DNA from: Plecoglossus altivelis
Taxonomy: Eukaryota; Chordata; Actinopteri; Osmeriformes; Plecoglossidae
Reading direction: 5' to 3'
Assembly (NCBI GenBank): GCA_036571765.1
Contig: BROE01000020.1
Coordinates: 9,823,461 to 9,887,460 of the forward strand
DNA: 64,000 nucleotides
Shown here: in pieces, positions 51,061 to 63,985 of the stretch
How the letters are laid out: each line of letters begins with the position of its first letter
Numbering within the stretch: position 1 is the stretch's first letter
The notes under the pieces: generated by a model
What the model was told of the DNA's origin: nothing
Seen by the model: the letters and a program-made list of their open reading frames with translations, nothing else
Database searches by the model: none
Program-made: the position numbers and the translations under genes

Positions 51061-54000
51061 ACATAGCAGACCTATAACACATGTTGAGAGTAAATAGACA
51101 ACCACGGTAAACGAATAAACGTTCTGTTTACGTCAAATAGAGTCATCATAGCCGATGGCAGGCTGGGATGCCACTTGACTGAGGTAGACTGCAGATGTTG
51201 GCCATGCTTGGAACTCACTCTGCACTGCCACCTTATTCATAGACCAAGAACCCACATTACAGAGACATTGGTATTGTGCATACTGTCGAAATGGGCCACT
51301 TGCGCTATATACTACATGTGGTCTCCTTTGAAGGCATCCCATACACATCATATGCCTAGATGCAGTGTCTGATTACTTTCTGAATGTCTGTGATTCAAGC
51401 CACCATTAAGAACTAAGAAGACTTAAGAAGCCAAACTATACAGGAAGTGAAGGTATGAGGTAGCACCAGTCATGTTCTGTTCCTCATGAGGAGAAGCATA
51501 GCAACACGCCACCAGGAGAGGAAGAGGAGGAGTTTTCACAGCAGCCTGCATTTACAGTGGTCTTCTCTTTCTGGGTCAGTCGCTGTGGAAACACTAGAAC
51601 TAACTAGCATTATGAAACCCTTCCCTCTCACCTCTGCATTCTCTCTTGAGGCCCTAACATAGTATCATCACTCACAACTCATCTGTGACCTGAGCGTAAA
51701 CCCTAACCCTAACACCAATTAGGGGTTCTGACTCTTCGTAACTGGAACGGGTTCCCTCACTCTGTGTCTAGATCATTGTTATGAGCGGTTGTCGAGAGTA
51801 CAGCTCTATTCAAGGTAAACCCAAATCAAGTTCCCCAATCACACGTTTCTCAACTGCATCTGATTCTGGTTCTGAGAAGAACTGGCAAACATGCCCAAGA
51901 CAAAATGTAATTAAAGAGTCACTGTACTTTGTAGTGAGTTTCAAAGGGAGAAAACGAAACCAGTCAGTAACCCTGAGAATGACATCAAAAGATAATTGCC
52001 AATAGAATGATCAAATTTAAAGTGCATGAAAAGTAATTTCATAGAGACAGTGCAAAGTTATGGATGCAAAAATTTGTTTTCCTTCAACACAGTTGCTAAG
52101 GCGGTGCGCCGTTTATCTTCCTGTGTATTAACACAATACTGCCTGGAGACTGGCTGTTTTATCACTTTGCACACTCCTAACAGATGTGTTTTTATGTGTC
52201 AGGTTCTCCTGAGTTTAGGTCCTGGTGTCCACGCCACCGAGGCAGGAAGGCAGCTCGTAAAAGAGCTGCCTTTGAAAGTTTGGCGGACTAGTAGAGACAC
52301 GCCAGCAGAGAGCAGGCGTCAGCATGGCTCACCTTTTCACCAGACTTGGTGAAATGCTTACCTCACCCTCTACTGTCACACACACACCGGGAGCAGCATT
52401 CTTACGGGTGACGTGCATGGAGATGTGTAGGTACTTGCGTGAAATATGGCCAACGCCGCCTGCTCTATGATGTGGTAAAAGTCTGTCTGTTACACGACCA
52501 GTGAGTGGGGCAAATCCAGTAAACACTAAACACTCGAGAGTAGCTCTCAGTGAGAGGAGTACTGTATAACAGGGTGACGGCACTGGTAATTACGCAGCAA
52601 CTACGGCATAGAGTGTAATTACTGGGATTTACACACCGCTGACACCCCTTCCCTTCCTGGCAGGACAAACTCACATCCACGCATAAGGACACACACACAC
52701 TTAATGCTTACTGCTTCCCTCTCCCCTTCCCAGTGACCTGTGCTAACCTTGATCTTAGGACTAGAGGCTGGAGAGGAAGCCATGCTGAGTGAGCTGTGCT
52801 GGGGTCAGTCTGGGCCCAGCCCCCATCTCTTACACAACACGACCTGGCCTGCCTGGCTGCCTGCACAGTGGCCCCCCAGCCCCCCAGCACCCGGCTCGCA
52901 CTCTTTTGTGAGACGATCAAACCTGGGGAATTGTAGAGACGGAGGGAAGGCGGGGGGTGGGGGGGTGCACATCCTGCGTGAAACCGCATCCTGAACAAGC
53001 ATCACAGCATCTCACTGTAAATAAATACTCTCTCCTCACACTGCTTCCGTCAACTGTCACTGCCTTGGCTCCAATCACCTTCAAGTCCAAACAGGAAAGT
53101 GCAAAGAGGCGAGGGAGATGGCAGATATGAGCTTTAATTTGCTTCTCTCTGCAGTTTCGCCTCGGCAGCGCTGCTTCCTATTCTCCTGCTGCACCAGCTG
53201 CCCCGGCTCTGTCCCGGACTCCGAGCCCTTCCTGTCACCCTTAATTACTGCATTATACAGGCAGCGGCAGCGATAAAGCCGGGAAGTCACCATTAGGTGC
53301 ACCTCCCACCGTTTATGAAGCAGCGCCGACACACTCGAGGCCAAACGTGCCGGTGCAGAGAGCTAGGTACTGAGGCCCGGCTGCCTTGTTACCTGCTAAT
53401 CCCTCCAGCTTTATCAGAGGAGGTGGAGCTGAACAACAGTGCATGACAGAGGCAACAACTGAGACATGACAAGCTCACTGTACACAAATTGCTTTCTGTC
53501 ACTAGCCAGACAAGAGAGATGTGTGACGATCTCATTATCTGAAGAGGTATTATAAGGATGCCTGATTTGTTCGTTATGAAATAGCCGGTCAATTGGATTA
53601 ATAAGGAGTTGTTGGTTAGAGATACACAAGACAATGTATTCTGATGATTAAGACATGGATACAATACTGGTGTATTCAAGCCCTTTAAAACAAACAAAGA
53701 GACTGTATATTCAGCCACTCTTTCATGCCTGTCCCAGTCCAGCTCTTACTCCAGGGCTGCACTGGGTCATTTTACTGGGATAATCTGAGATGCCTGCAGC
53801 TACACACTCCAGCCAATCAGTGTCCAGTTCGGACATACAGTGTTGCCCACTAGGCTTGAAAAATCATCCAGTTACTGATCTGGCAAAAGTAGAGAGTTGC
53901 GAGTTGTCTGAAGGCATGGTTAAAGTGTGCAGTTGTGTGTATGTTTGTCAAAAAACTGTGGAAGACAAATGTGTCGAATCAGTCCGTCATTGTTGGTGCG

Positions 54001-54496
54001 GACGTAGAACTCCTGATATCAGTGTCGTTGTAGACCACTACAAAGACGTCATTATCTATATTGATGTGAAGAAGAGGACCTCATCAGCAAAGGACAGCTA
54101 ACATTACGTCTAACCAGCCCTAAAGGCCGGTACTTTACTCATCCATGGGGAACGTAGGTTCGCAGGACAACACACAGCGATGCATATAAACTCAGCGATT
54201 TAGCGCCATCTGGACCTAAACACTCATACTTTGTCGTCTTATCCAGAATCCCTTGAACGTCGATTAAGCCAGGCTACTGATCCGATGACCCCCCCCACAC
54301 ACTCCCCTCCCTTGCACTGTTAAGTGGACCGTATGTTGAGCTGCTGTTAAATGTGTGTTGGATTCAGTCATCGTGGTCAGGTGGCTACAGGCGTACAGGG
54401 CATCCCGTCCACGCCTAGGAGGAGACTCTCTGGGCGGACACATTACTTAAAGGGCAACGTCTCATTGAGCACGCCTCTGCCTGCCCAAGGGGGGTG

Positions 54497-54500
<4 letters not shown>

Positions 54501-54548
<48 letters not shown>
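54501..54548 (+). repeat. (GT)24 microsatellite
   Basis: Uninterrupted TG repeat of 24 units followed by G-rich sequence. Confidence 0.97.
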
Positions 54549-54549
<1 letters not shown>

Positions 54550-54778
54550 AGGGGCGGAGGGGGGGACAATAGTGGGGGCCATATCCTGAGGATTCTTACT
54601 TGTTGTTCATTTCCTGCATGGATACAAAATAAGGCCAAAATGTGCTCTTTCCTGGCCTTCACCCCATCACAACACGCAATGGGCTAACCACAGATAATTA
54701 TGCAATTAGAACAATGTTCCGCTTCAATCTGTCAAACTGATCAAATTTCCCATTAGAATGATACTAAGGCAGTTGGCT

Positions 54779-54828
54779 TCTTCTCCTCTCTCCCTTCCTC
54801 CCTCCCTCTTTCTTTCTCTCTCTCCCTG
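54779..54828 (+). repeat. CT-rich stretch
   Basis: Pyrimidine tract (ctcccttcctccctccctct and following TTTCTCTCTC). Confidence 0.85.
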
Positions 54829-56039
54829 AGCAAGCCCTTACCTCTCTTTAACAGAGCTAGGCAGAGCCATCTGTAATTGTTGGATTACAAAGTGAACCGA
54901 GGGGAATAGGGGGTCTGTTTACCCAAAAGGATGTTAGTGAGTAAAGCAGGACCTAATGACCGTCCTTGTGACCCATCACTTTCTTAGGGCGGTGAGGCAA
55001 CGAGGAGGTCCTGTTTACTGTTTGTTCAAAGTAGCCTTCGGCTTTACAGAGACAAGAATGAGAATAACCCTCCCGTTTTCTAAAACAACATAACCCACTT
55101 GTATTCACATTCATCACGCATTATGACAAATAGCTGCCGAGCTCAATTCTGAACTCAAGTTAAACTGCCATAGAATCTGTCATAGCCAATTAAACCAAAC
55201 AAAAGTTGGGTCAGAGTTAAGCAGAGTATGACAAACACTAACTGCTTAAGCTGTCTTTGTCCACCGCTCAATCAAAGTAGAGTAAAAACTCATTCATTTG
55301 AGACCTGTTCCTCCTATACATGTGTGGGGTGTGTTCCCCTGTGCGGGAGGGTTGAGGCTCCAGGCTGTTTTGGGCGTCTGGCTTCCCAGGGCTGCCTGTC
55401 CTCAGGCAATGAGCGGACAGACAGGGTGTGAGGATCAGAGGCTGGGAGGAGCCTCAGCCCACCCCATGACCTGGACATCCTCTCTCTCTGTCCAGGGGTC
55501 CACCCTCCAAGGACAAAACACACTGTGCAGGGAAGTCATCTTCCCAAGGGGAAATGCGCATCCCCTCCCCCTTCTTGTGTCCGGCTCATCCAGCATAAGC
55601 ACAAAAGACATCATTTTATGACTATGATCCATTCTGATGAGGCTACACATTACCATTAGGTATGGACATTGTCATAGGGGGTTGGCCAGTGATATTACCC
55701 ATGAGCAAGTGCACCATCAGCAGTGTTGAGAGAAATTCCTTTTATGGTAACAGATCACTGACTCAAGCCACTGGCCACAGAGCCAACAAATGAGGCGTTA
55801 AGTGTAAAAGCACATCAGCAGACGAGAAGAGAGACGTGACCCCCTTCTCACTCATGCATGTGTCTGTTCTTGCTTTCTTCTCCTCCCGAAACCACACTCG
55901 ATCTCTCCCTCTCTCTCTCTCTGCCTGTTCCTCCCCCCCATCTATATTCTGTTTCAAAAATATCAAAACATCCTGAACAGGGCTACAATGCTCCAACACA
56001 AAATAACAACTGTCACCTTCAGCAGAATTCATTAAACCA

Positions 56040-56150
56040 ATGTTAATGTTGTCGTGCCCTAATGTAATTTCTTTAATTGAAATTTAATTCTCATACAATA
56101 TTTGGGGAGATTTTTAATTGACGTTTGCTGTAATTAATTGCTGGGTAGAT
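56040..56150. promoter_or_regulatory. Enhancer-like AT-rich block
   Basis: Very dense TAAT content (ctaatgtaatttctttaatt, gaaatttaattctcat, tttttaattgacg, tgtaattaattgctggg) in 110 bp of unique sequence. Confidence 0.38.
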
Positions 56151-56976
56151 GCACGGCCAGCGTGGCAAAGCGGGGGGGAAAAAAATGTAACCTGACACTG
56201 GGATTGGGAGAGAGGAGTAGTGGCGAGAGGCCTGCTGGGCCAGTTTCATCATCACGGTCGCCCCCCCTGCTGACGGGACAGGGTGGGAGGGAGGAGATAG
56301 ACTCTTCTTCACAGTCGGAGATTTAATTGCACACAGATTCCATTACCTCCGCACAAATGTCACGTTCACTTCTGATCAGGGGCAAGGCAGCCAGTGGCAG
56401 CACTGCTGGCATCCAGCCAGCCTAGAGTGCAGAAAGTATTCAGCCAATCAGAGAACCCACAGCTAACTGAGGAGAGGGACAGGGAGACTAGAGCATGCCA
56501 AAGATCTTGAAAAACAGAGGAGTGTCACACACAAAGCAGCTGTCTGTAGTGCTCAGTCTACCTGACTGGGATGCTGTATTTATGGTTGGGTATAGGACAG
56601 TAATATGATAGGGGAGGTGCCATTCTTGTTCATGGTAATGTAAGCTAATGTTACAAACCGTTTTTTGATGAAAACCTTTCATTCAAGAATATCATTTTTG
56701 TATTATGTGTTTCTTGATTTATTCCTTTTTCTTTTTTCCTTTTTAAATTCATGCTATTTGTTGTTTCATGGTTCAAGGCAATTTCATACAACAGGAAAAA
56801 TGATGAAAAGGTCTTTGAGTAACTCTGCTGGGATCCATTTCAACCTAATTATGGCAATATGCAAATTAGCCTAATAAGCTAAATCTCACAGTGCTCCAGA
56901 GTGTCAGTTCACGATAGTCAGAACACACATATGATATGAGAATGACTAGAGGGCTCTAGTCAGATTGTGTACATAC

Positions 56977-57079
56977 CGTTCTCATTCGTACAGGAAAGAC
57001 TAGCATTCCATTCTTTCAGTGACAATTTGGCTCTTCGGGGATCAGACCATCCGTGGTTCACAGATCACACGTGTCTCAC
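56977..57079 (-). other. foxp1: Candidate foxp1 5' UTR exon (103 nt)
   Basis: On the minus strand the acceptor is strong, with a long pyrimidine tract (ccccattcctttcttctcag). The 103-nt segment starts GTGAGACACG and ends ATGAGAACG, before the donor gtatgt. The first two ATGs in it run at once into stops (ATGGTCTGA; ATGGAATGCTAG), as expected of leader rather than coding sequence. It lies upstream of the start-codon exon in transcript order. The pairing of splice sites is seen; the function is inferred. Confidence 0.48.
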
Positions 57080-60000
57080 CTGAGAAGAAAGGAATGGGGA
57101 TGGGGAAATAAAGAAATGAACAAACAGGAAGTGAGAAAGGTGGGGGAAGTACCTCACACAGGAATGACATCATAACAAATTTAAACGTGACCGTTGCCAA
57201 GTAGTTCTATTGCAGTATGACACATTGATTCCTGCTGTCATCTTTTGGCCTAAATACATTTCAATTCACCTCAATGTCAAAACCACCAAATCATTGCGTG
57301 TTCACTGGCCAACAAACCCCTACCGTAATAGTGAAACTGTGTTTCACAGAAACCAATACAATTTGATTATTTAAATACGGGTTGCGTGCAAAAAGCTGTA
57401 TTCATCAAGTGGAATCTTTTTATCCGTTCTAAATGAAAGATTGGCTTGTGTCTGTAACATGGCAAGCCCAGATAATGTATGGATATCATATCTGTGTGTG
57501 CATTCGTGTGCATGTGTGAGCATGTGTGTACTGTGTATCTCTGGGCTCTGACGTGTGTGTGTACAGCAGGAGTGTATAATGTGGCTTTGTCTAACAGCAG
57601 AGCAGGAAGATCAGCCATGTTAATTGGGCTTCTCTATGAGAGAGCATGTCAAACGACCAAATCCATAACTCTCTCTGTGTAGAGTAGCGCAGGCCTCAAA
57701 CCAGACACAACAAACCACAGGCCCGCCATCCCAACTCCTCATAATTCATGAGTGTGGAATTTGGCTCACCCCATTAACGCGACGTTGTTTCCACAGTCAG
57801 ACCACATTCCTGGGCTCGCCATCAGAGTCGGAACAGTCCGAGATAACCCCCCCTTTGATTACTCGCCTGCATGCCTGTCATTGCTACGACAAAATATGTT
57901 GATCCCAACAGACGGCTTCACCCCCCTGAATTCAGGACTTTTCTTTTGTGGCCCCATTCTGCTCAAAAGGAGTGTTTCCCCCAACGTGCTGTGGATCTGT
58001 GAGATCCCCACTGAAGGATATCTGCATCTACTGAGAAAACTGGAGGGAGCAGGCCGCCATGCAAAATGCAACCTTGAATAGGTGGTTATCTATTGACTTC
58101 AGAAAATTACTTTGCAGATACTGTAAGATCCAGTGAATGGCAGACATTCCTTCACCATTTAGTAGCTCGCTACATCAAGAAAGCTATCTCTACGCTTGAG
58201 GCAATTTGCATTCCAGCTGACCAACACACAACACCCTACAACTGTGGAAACATGTGGCTTTCATTCTTCCCTTTTTGCACAAATTAAAATGCTGAAGTTT
58301 CAAAGAAACCACACATTCAGCCACTTCAAAGAAGGTGGTCGATTGCCACTTAAGTGTTTGTCATGTTTGCAGACACTAGCCTAAATGGTGGAACTAACAG
58401 ATTTGTCCATCAGTGGTAAACAAGACATAAGGAGAAGGCTGCTGTTTACCCACATGAAACCCTGGATGGAGACCGGACACTTCTGCCCATGTGCAACATG
58501 TCAAGGACGAAGGGATACTGGAGGCATAGCTCTGGTACAGAGAATGGCCCTACTGCACAGGTACAGCGGATGCTTACAAGACCCGCTGCTTTCCTTTCCA
58601 AATCGTGGACGATTTATCCAATACCACTAACCGAGTTGGCCTCAGAGGGGAGCCAGGCCAGACAGCAGGAAACGGACCACGTTGTGAAGGTGTGTGTGGA
58701 GAACACCGGCATGGTATCGGATCAATGCTTTGACCCATTAAGTCACACCACTCCTAGTAGCTCATCTAATAAGAGCGTCTCCCTGAGCACCTCTGACTGA
58801 CCCACACTGCTGGGGACAATTATAAGAGAGTGGTCTTTCAGCGCCCACGCCCACTTGACCCGGCAGCGCAAAGGCAAGGAGGAGATCCACATGATTTAAA
58901 CTCCTCCCTAAGACGTGCTGACAAGGTTAGAGGGTCAACGCAGACATTAACAGGTCAGTGTGTGGCCCACTTGGGAACAATTACTCCCAGTCACAGCTAA
59001 GTGGACACTTGATTGAACACGACGGTGGCAGGACACACTTCCACAGATAACAATCCCTAGAGTCATTTAGGATAAAAAGCCCTTGTGATACAGCCTTTAT
59101 GGGTAAAATTCATCTTCCTTTTCCCTTTTAAAAGAATGTGAGTGTGATAGAGAGCTATTCTCAGGAGGAGATGAAACCTGGAGCATTACCATTTCTACTA
59201 ATACTAATAGCAGCTTCCAACTTAAGAACAATTAGAAAGATGACTGGAAGGGAAAAACAATACAATAACAGAAATAGCTACAGGTAACAAACTTTTAAGA
59301 GACATAGATTTCAAAAATGCGGTGCCTACAATTGTACTCTTCAAAAAGCTTTCCAAAGTGTGATCACCTTTCACATGGGGTGGGAAAAACATGGGGTTTA
59401 ACTACAGAACAACAGCGTAACTCTGGGACATTAAATGACAACTCACACCAGTAACTTATGAAGTCTGACTAACCAGGTAACTACTAGAAAATTGTCCAGA
59501 CTTTACTCTTTTTTTCACCATGGCCTCTCAATTAAACGCAGGAGAACGGAAAACAGGGCTTGGATGTAACGTTTAAGCCCACCCTGTGAAATCTTTTCTA
59601 ATTAGATGTGCTGTTGTGTTTCTTTGAATTCTCTTGTTTTCAAGGTTTAACCTTTCACCTACTGACAGTTTGACCTTCCTCCACCACAAAGAGCATTACT
59701 CAGTCTGCACAGAACATCTGGTGTGTACTTGATACACAGTAACAAACATGCTCCCGAGATTTGTGGAAATTGATGTCAAAACAAAACAAGAAATAGTTTG
59801 AGCTTGCGTTAATACTGTGAGGGTTTTCATCTATTACGCAGAAATCAAATGTATGAATGGGCCAACACACGATATATATTTTTTATTGTTAAAAACTTAC
59901 AAATGTAAAGCGGTCACTCAGTCTTTATGAACAAAAAAAGTGCTTATCGATCTGGAAACACATTTTCCTAATTTGCGTAAGCTGTGTGTTAGTGAAGGTA

Positions 60001-60205
60001 TTGTTTCTTTGGTGCATTGTTTATTTATTTCTCTCTGTTGGATAATCAGTTCCACATTGTCCTTCCTCTGCAGCCTGCAGAAGCAGCAGCTGTAGGCTGT
60101 TAGTGGCTGCAGACGACACAGTTCAACACTTCTCCAAGACGAGAAATCGAGAGTGAGAGAACACCACAGCTGCAGCTGATGAGAGCGTGTATAAAAGAGT
60201 GGCAC

Positions 60206-60299
60206 AGAGACAGAGAGAGAGAGAGAGAGGGACAGATAGACAGAGAGAGAGCGAGACGGAGACGGAAACAGAGAGAAAGACAGAGGGAGAGACAGAAGG
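60206..60299 (+). repeat. GA-rich stretch
   Basis: GAGAGA with GACAGA and GACGGA interruptions. Confidence 0.85.
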
Positions 60300-60564
60300 A
60301 ATTCAGAAAGCAAAGGAATGGGGGAAAGAGAGGGAATGTGAGAGCGACAGACCAAAAGCACCATAGTGGTACTCTAAAAATAGAACTTCTTTTTTGAGGA
60401 TAGTAGAGAAATCACTTTATCAGAGAGCCCAATGGACTATCCCATTACATCAGCCTGCTCATCGCAGGTCCTTCCTCTCTTCTCTTAGCTCAGAGTAGGA
60501 GGAGGAAGAGGAACCAGGAAGCCAGGCATTAGCTCAGAGGAAGTGAGCAGGGGCGGAGGATGTC

Positions 60565-60767
<203 letters not shown>

Positions 60768-60865
60768 AGCCCAACTCATTACCCGGGCTTCTTTCCAATT
60801 CATTTAGGGACCCCTGAGAAACAACCGTCCCCCAGAATTTACAGAAATGACACAACATTAGCACA

Positions 60866-60879
60866 TTTGCATATGCAAA
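60866..60879. promoter_or_regulatory. POU-type inverted octamer palindrome
   Basis: Perfect 14-bp palindrome TTTGCATATGCAAA. With the preceding A it contains the exact octamer ATTTGCAT back to back with ATGCAAAA. It is shaped like a dimeric POU-factor site; binding is inferred. Confidence 0.4.
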
Positions 60880-60989
60880 ATGCAGAAGCAACAGGCTTTC
60901 CTGCTCAATTGACCTATTGGTTGTTGTGGCAGCCTAGTTATTCCCCGGGACAATTTTGTAACCAAGTGGGCGTCATGTGAATGCCATCT

Positions 60990-61400
60990 GGGTACCACTT
61001 ATTTAAAGCTGGCAGAAGTCCCGCGGCAGCCAGTCTGGCAATGAGGAGGAAGGGAATAAATTGCATCATTTACTTAACATCCATTTGCCGTTGTGCCCGT
61101 TAAAAACCCATGACTAAATAATTTGGTTATTTCGGCTGCCAGTTACCGCTGTCAGCCAAATTGCACCGTACATGCAACAAACAGTGCAACTGTCAAAGGG
61201 CTGATAAAGGAGTTATCGAGATGTTAACACCACATGAAATCACATTTACCACAAGTAACAACCCTCCATTCATTACACCAAAGAAATCTCACAACGCTTA
61301 CATACAGCACAGCACACCACCCATAAACAGACAATAAACACGTTGTAATTATAATGCCAACTCTTTAATTACGTGAGCCATTTGGGGATGGTCGAACTCA
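60990..61400. promoter_or_regulatory. Enhancer-like block, long
   Basis: About 400 bp of unique sequence with gactaaataatttggttatt, gtaattataatgccaac and ctctttaattacgtgagcc, plus two copies of gccgctgtcagcc-like sequence (ggctgccagttaccg, ctgtcagcc). No coding sign. Confidence 0.4.
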
Positions 61401-63079
61401 CTAATTGTCAGAGTGATGTGAGTGAATTGAAGGGGGGCATGTTAAGAGACCAAGCTTCAGGCACGAAGAGAACCATATTCCCTACTCGACTAACGCGTTA
61501 GAAAGCAGAACATTCAACTGGCATGGTTCCAAGGATGGCTCCAAACAAACGAAATCTAAGGGGACAAACTCCATGTAAATCATTAAGATGATAAAACACC
61601 AAAGCCTAAAAAGGTTCAGCCTAACACCCAAAAAAGGTGAATCCTGTCAGCTGACAGTATTTTCTGAGTGGCCTATTAGGTCGACACCATAAGAAACAGG
61701 AGAAAAGAGACTGGTACACAGCATGGAGTTGTGCTATCGACTGGTCCATTTTCAGTTGATCAATTCTCAAGTATCACTGTATCGTGCTTCTAATTCACAG
61801 GTCATGAATAAAACAGTAATCGTACGGTCTAGCAAAAACTCAGACCAAGAATGAACAATAACATGTTTGACAAAAGCTTTCAATGTTTCAGTTGGATCAT
61901 GACCTGATGTAAATTGACTGATGAGAACCTGAACACTTCACTTCCAATGGCATGTCATTAGGTGGAATAACTGGCAGCAGGGATGGCAGGGTGTATAGAC
62001 TCACAAACAATGAAAGTGGAGATCAAATAAACACAAGCAAACAAAAATGCTATATATTGGCTGCAGAACATGCATTAATGCAGCAGCTTAACTGGTTCCT
62101 GGTGCCAAGGTGACAAGCGTACACATTAGTGTCTTTGCTGAAGATTCTGCTCAGCTCTGAAAGACTTTTTGCAAACAATAGTCAAATTCTATCATCTCCA
62201 GTTTCCTATTAACCTGTCCACGCGTGGATCATCTGGCACTGCTCTGTGTGCCACCAGCTCTTTCAAGTCTGAGCATTATAGAGACAAGTGAATAGATAGA
62301 TGGAAAACGCAAGGAGGGATACTAATCTACTAGCCATTTCTTATTCTAAGCCAGCCATTATGTTCTAAAAAGAGGCTACTCATCTATTCATTTTATGAGG
62401 CAAGTACGAAAAAGATGACACTGCAGGAGCGTGGTGGGGTGATTAAAAGTCTTTGAATTAGCTCTTCAATCATCGCTTACATGTATATAAAGTATGTCTG
62501 CACAGAAATGCACTCACAAACCTAACTTAAATATACTCTGTAAAGATTGATTTACACAATTTTAACTATAAGTTATCATTTAACTGGAACATTGATTTGT
62601 CAACACATTAAAAGCAAGGGCATCATGCTCTCATTCCTAACATGAAAAGGCTTTTAGACTAATACCCAATAACTCAAAAGATTATTTCTCAAACAACACA
62701 TCTAGACAAGAACTTTGAACAATTATTGCAAACACCATGGCAACACTGGAAACTCATCCATGGAACTGCCTCTACTACAGGAGACCATGTGTATTAACCA
62801 GTCAGTGTCACAATATAGATAAGAAACAAGGACACTGCTTGTTTTCCAACTTCTATTGAAAGAAGCATGGCTATGGTCGACCCCTTTTATTGCCTTTTTA
62901 ATATCATCTATAATAATTACAAATGTTCTTCTTTCAAAGGACAATAAAAGGTTATCTAAATGATGTACTTCACTTATCACTAATCAACATTGGCAAGTCT
63001 GTTTAGCAAACTGATAAACAGAAAATAGCACCTGTGAAAATGCCCATCTTCTTCAGATGGTTTGGGAATGGAGCCTCAC

Positions 63080-63124
63080 CTTGTTGACAACACTATGAAC
63101 AAAAACAAAGTCCCTCCAAGGAGC
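63080..63124 (-). other. foxp1: Candidate foxp1 5' UTR exon (45 nt)
   Basis: On the minus strand the acceptor gtgacttgtatttgcccag is followed by 45 nt beginning GCTCCTTGGAGG and ending GTCAACAAG, then the consensus-like donor gtgaggc. No ATG is present. It is short and could be a chance pair of sites, but both signals are good and the strand agrees with foxp1. Confidence 0.38.
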
Positions 63125-63237
63125 CTGGGCAAATACAAGTCACACGCTCCAACCAACAGAGGCAAACAACAACAATGTCAGAAGATCTACTGGGAGACTG
63201 GGCTATCAAACAACAGCCGCACAAACAAGTGTGTGAG

Positions 63238-63346
63238 CGAGTGAGAGAGGGGGAGCAAGAGGTGGGTAGCGTTAGAGAGAGACAGAGAGAGAGAGGGAGG
63301 AGAGGGAGAGAGAGAGTGGGGGTGGAGAGAGAGGGAGAGGGAGAGG

Positions 63347-63386
<40 letters not shown>
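63238..63386 (+). repeat. GA-rich tract
   Basis: GAGAGAGG units ending in a pure GA core at 63356-63386. Confidence 0.92.
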
Positions 63387-63389
<3 letters not shown>

Positions 63390-63957
63390 CCGAGAGACAC
63401 AGAAAGTGAGAGTGAGCAGAAAGAATCCCCCCTGATTCACCTCATTCACAGGTCATCTGAGTCATTAGGAAAGGGAAGGTACATTCTCCATCTAGACAGA
63501 AAGACTTCACCTCAATGAAGCCTACTTTCCTTCTACTTAATATTCCCGTGGCTCTGATCCAAGAAATACCGTTGAAACAAAGGCATAATCAGTAATATAG
63601 TCTCATCCAGAGATACTTGAAAACTAACATGGTCTTACTATTGAAGTCAGGTAATCAAGATGAAGCTGTGCTTCATCAACTTATTGGAGGAGACTTTGTC
63701 GGTCAACCATTAATCACAAAGTTTCTGCATTGAGCTATATTATACAGTACAGCTTGATCGCCTTGACATGGCATGAGGGCAGACATGTGGTTCAAATCAG
63801 ACATTTAGTTATTAGAGCTAGTCTTTCAATCCAGGTAAACATGGACAGTGTTGGCTGTTAGACCAATTATTCCACTCTGCTATTTTGTCTCCATTAAGGG
63901 GAGGCTGTAGCTGAAACAACAACATGCACTTTTTCATCTCAACTCCACGCTTATCAC

Positions 63958-63985
63958 AGACTGACTGACTGGCTGGCTGGCTTGC
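63958..63985 (+). repeat. CTGA/CTGG tetranucleotide repeat
   Basis: Short run of actgactgactggctggctggctt near the window edge. Confidence 0.75.

Larger units (their letters stand above)
43812..56976 (-). other. foxp1: Inferred foxp1 5' intron, no gene seen
   Basis: This lies between candidate leader exons. It includes AT-rich blocks at 44240-44460, 46130-46300, 47740-48410, 50840-51060 and 56040-56150, and microsatellites at 50.5 and 54.5 kb. Several weak exon-like splice pairs (44922-44973, 46571-46692, 50829-50860, 53393-53428, 54842-54870) are noted elsewhere. No open frame has recognisable domain content. Confidence 0.45.

Noticed and set aside
51698..51716. Telomere-like CCCTAACCCTAA
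   Set aside because: Only two units; too short to call an interstitial telomeric site.
52359..52480. Minus-strand exon-like segment ending GGGTGAG|gtaagc
   Set aside because: Good donor and open frame (KYLHISMHVTRK), but the acceptor (ccacatcatag) lacks a pyrimidine tract and the peptide is not recognised.
53393..53428. 36-nt exon-like segment, minus strand, donor gtaaca
   Set aside because: Short, acceptor only moderate; kept out for lack of supporting evidence.
57752..58800. Cluster of open frames on the plus strand, one with a CPCxxC pattern
   Set aside because: Frames shift without splice signals and the cysteine pattern is isolated, so a zinc finger or retroelement remnant could not be supported.
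59190..59243. 54-nt exon-like segment, minus strand (acceptor tgtttttcccttccag, donor gtaatg)
   Set aside because: Fair sites but nothing else in support. In 64 kb of intron many such pairs occur by chance.
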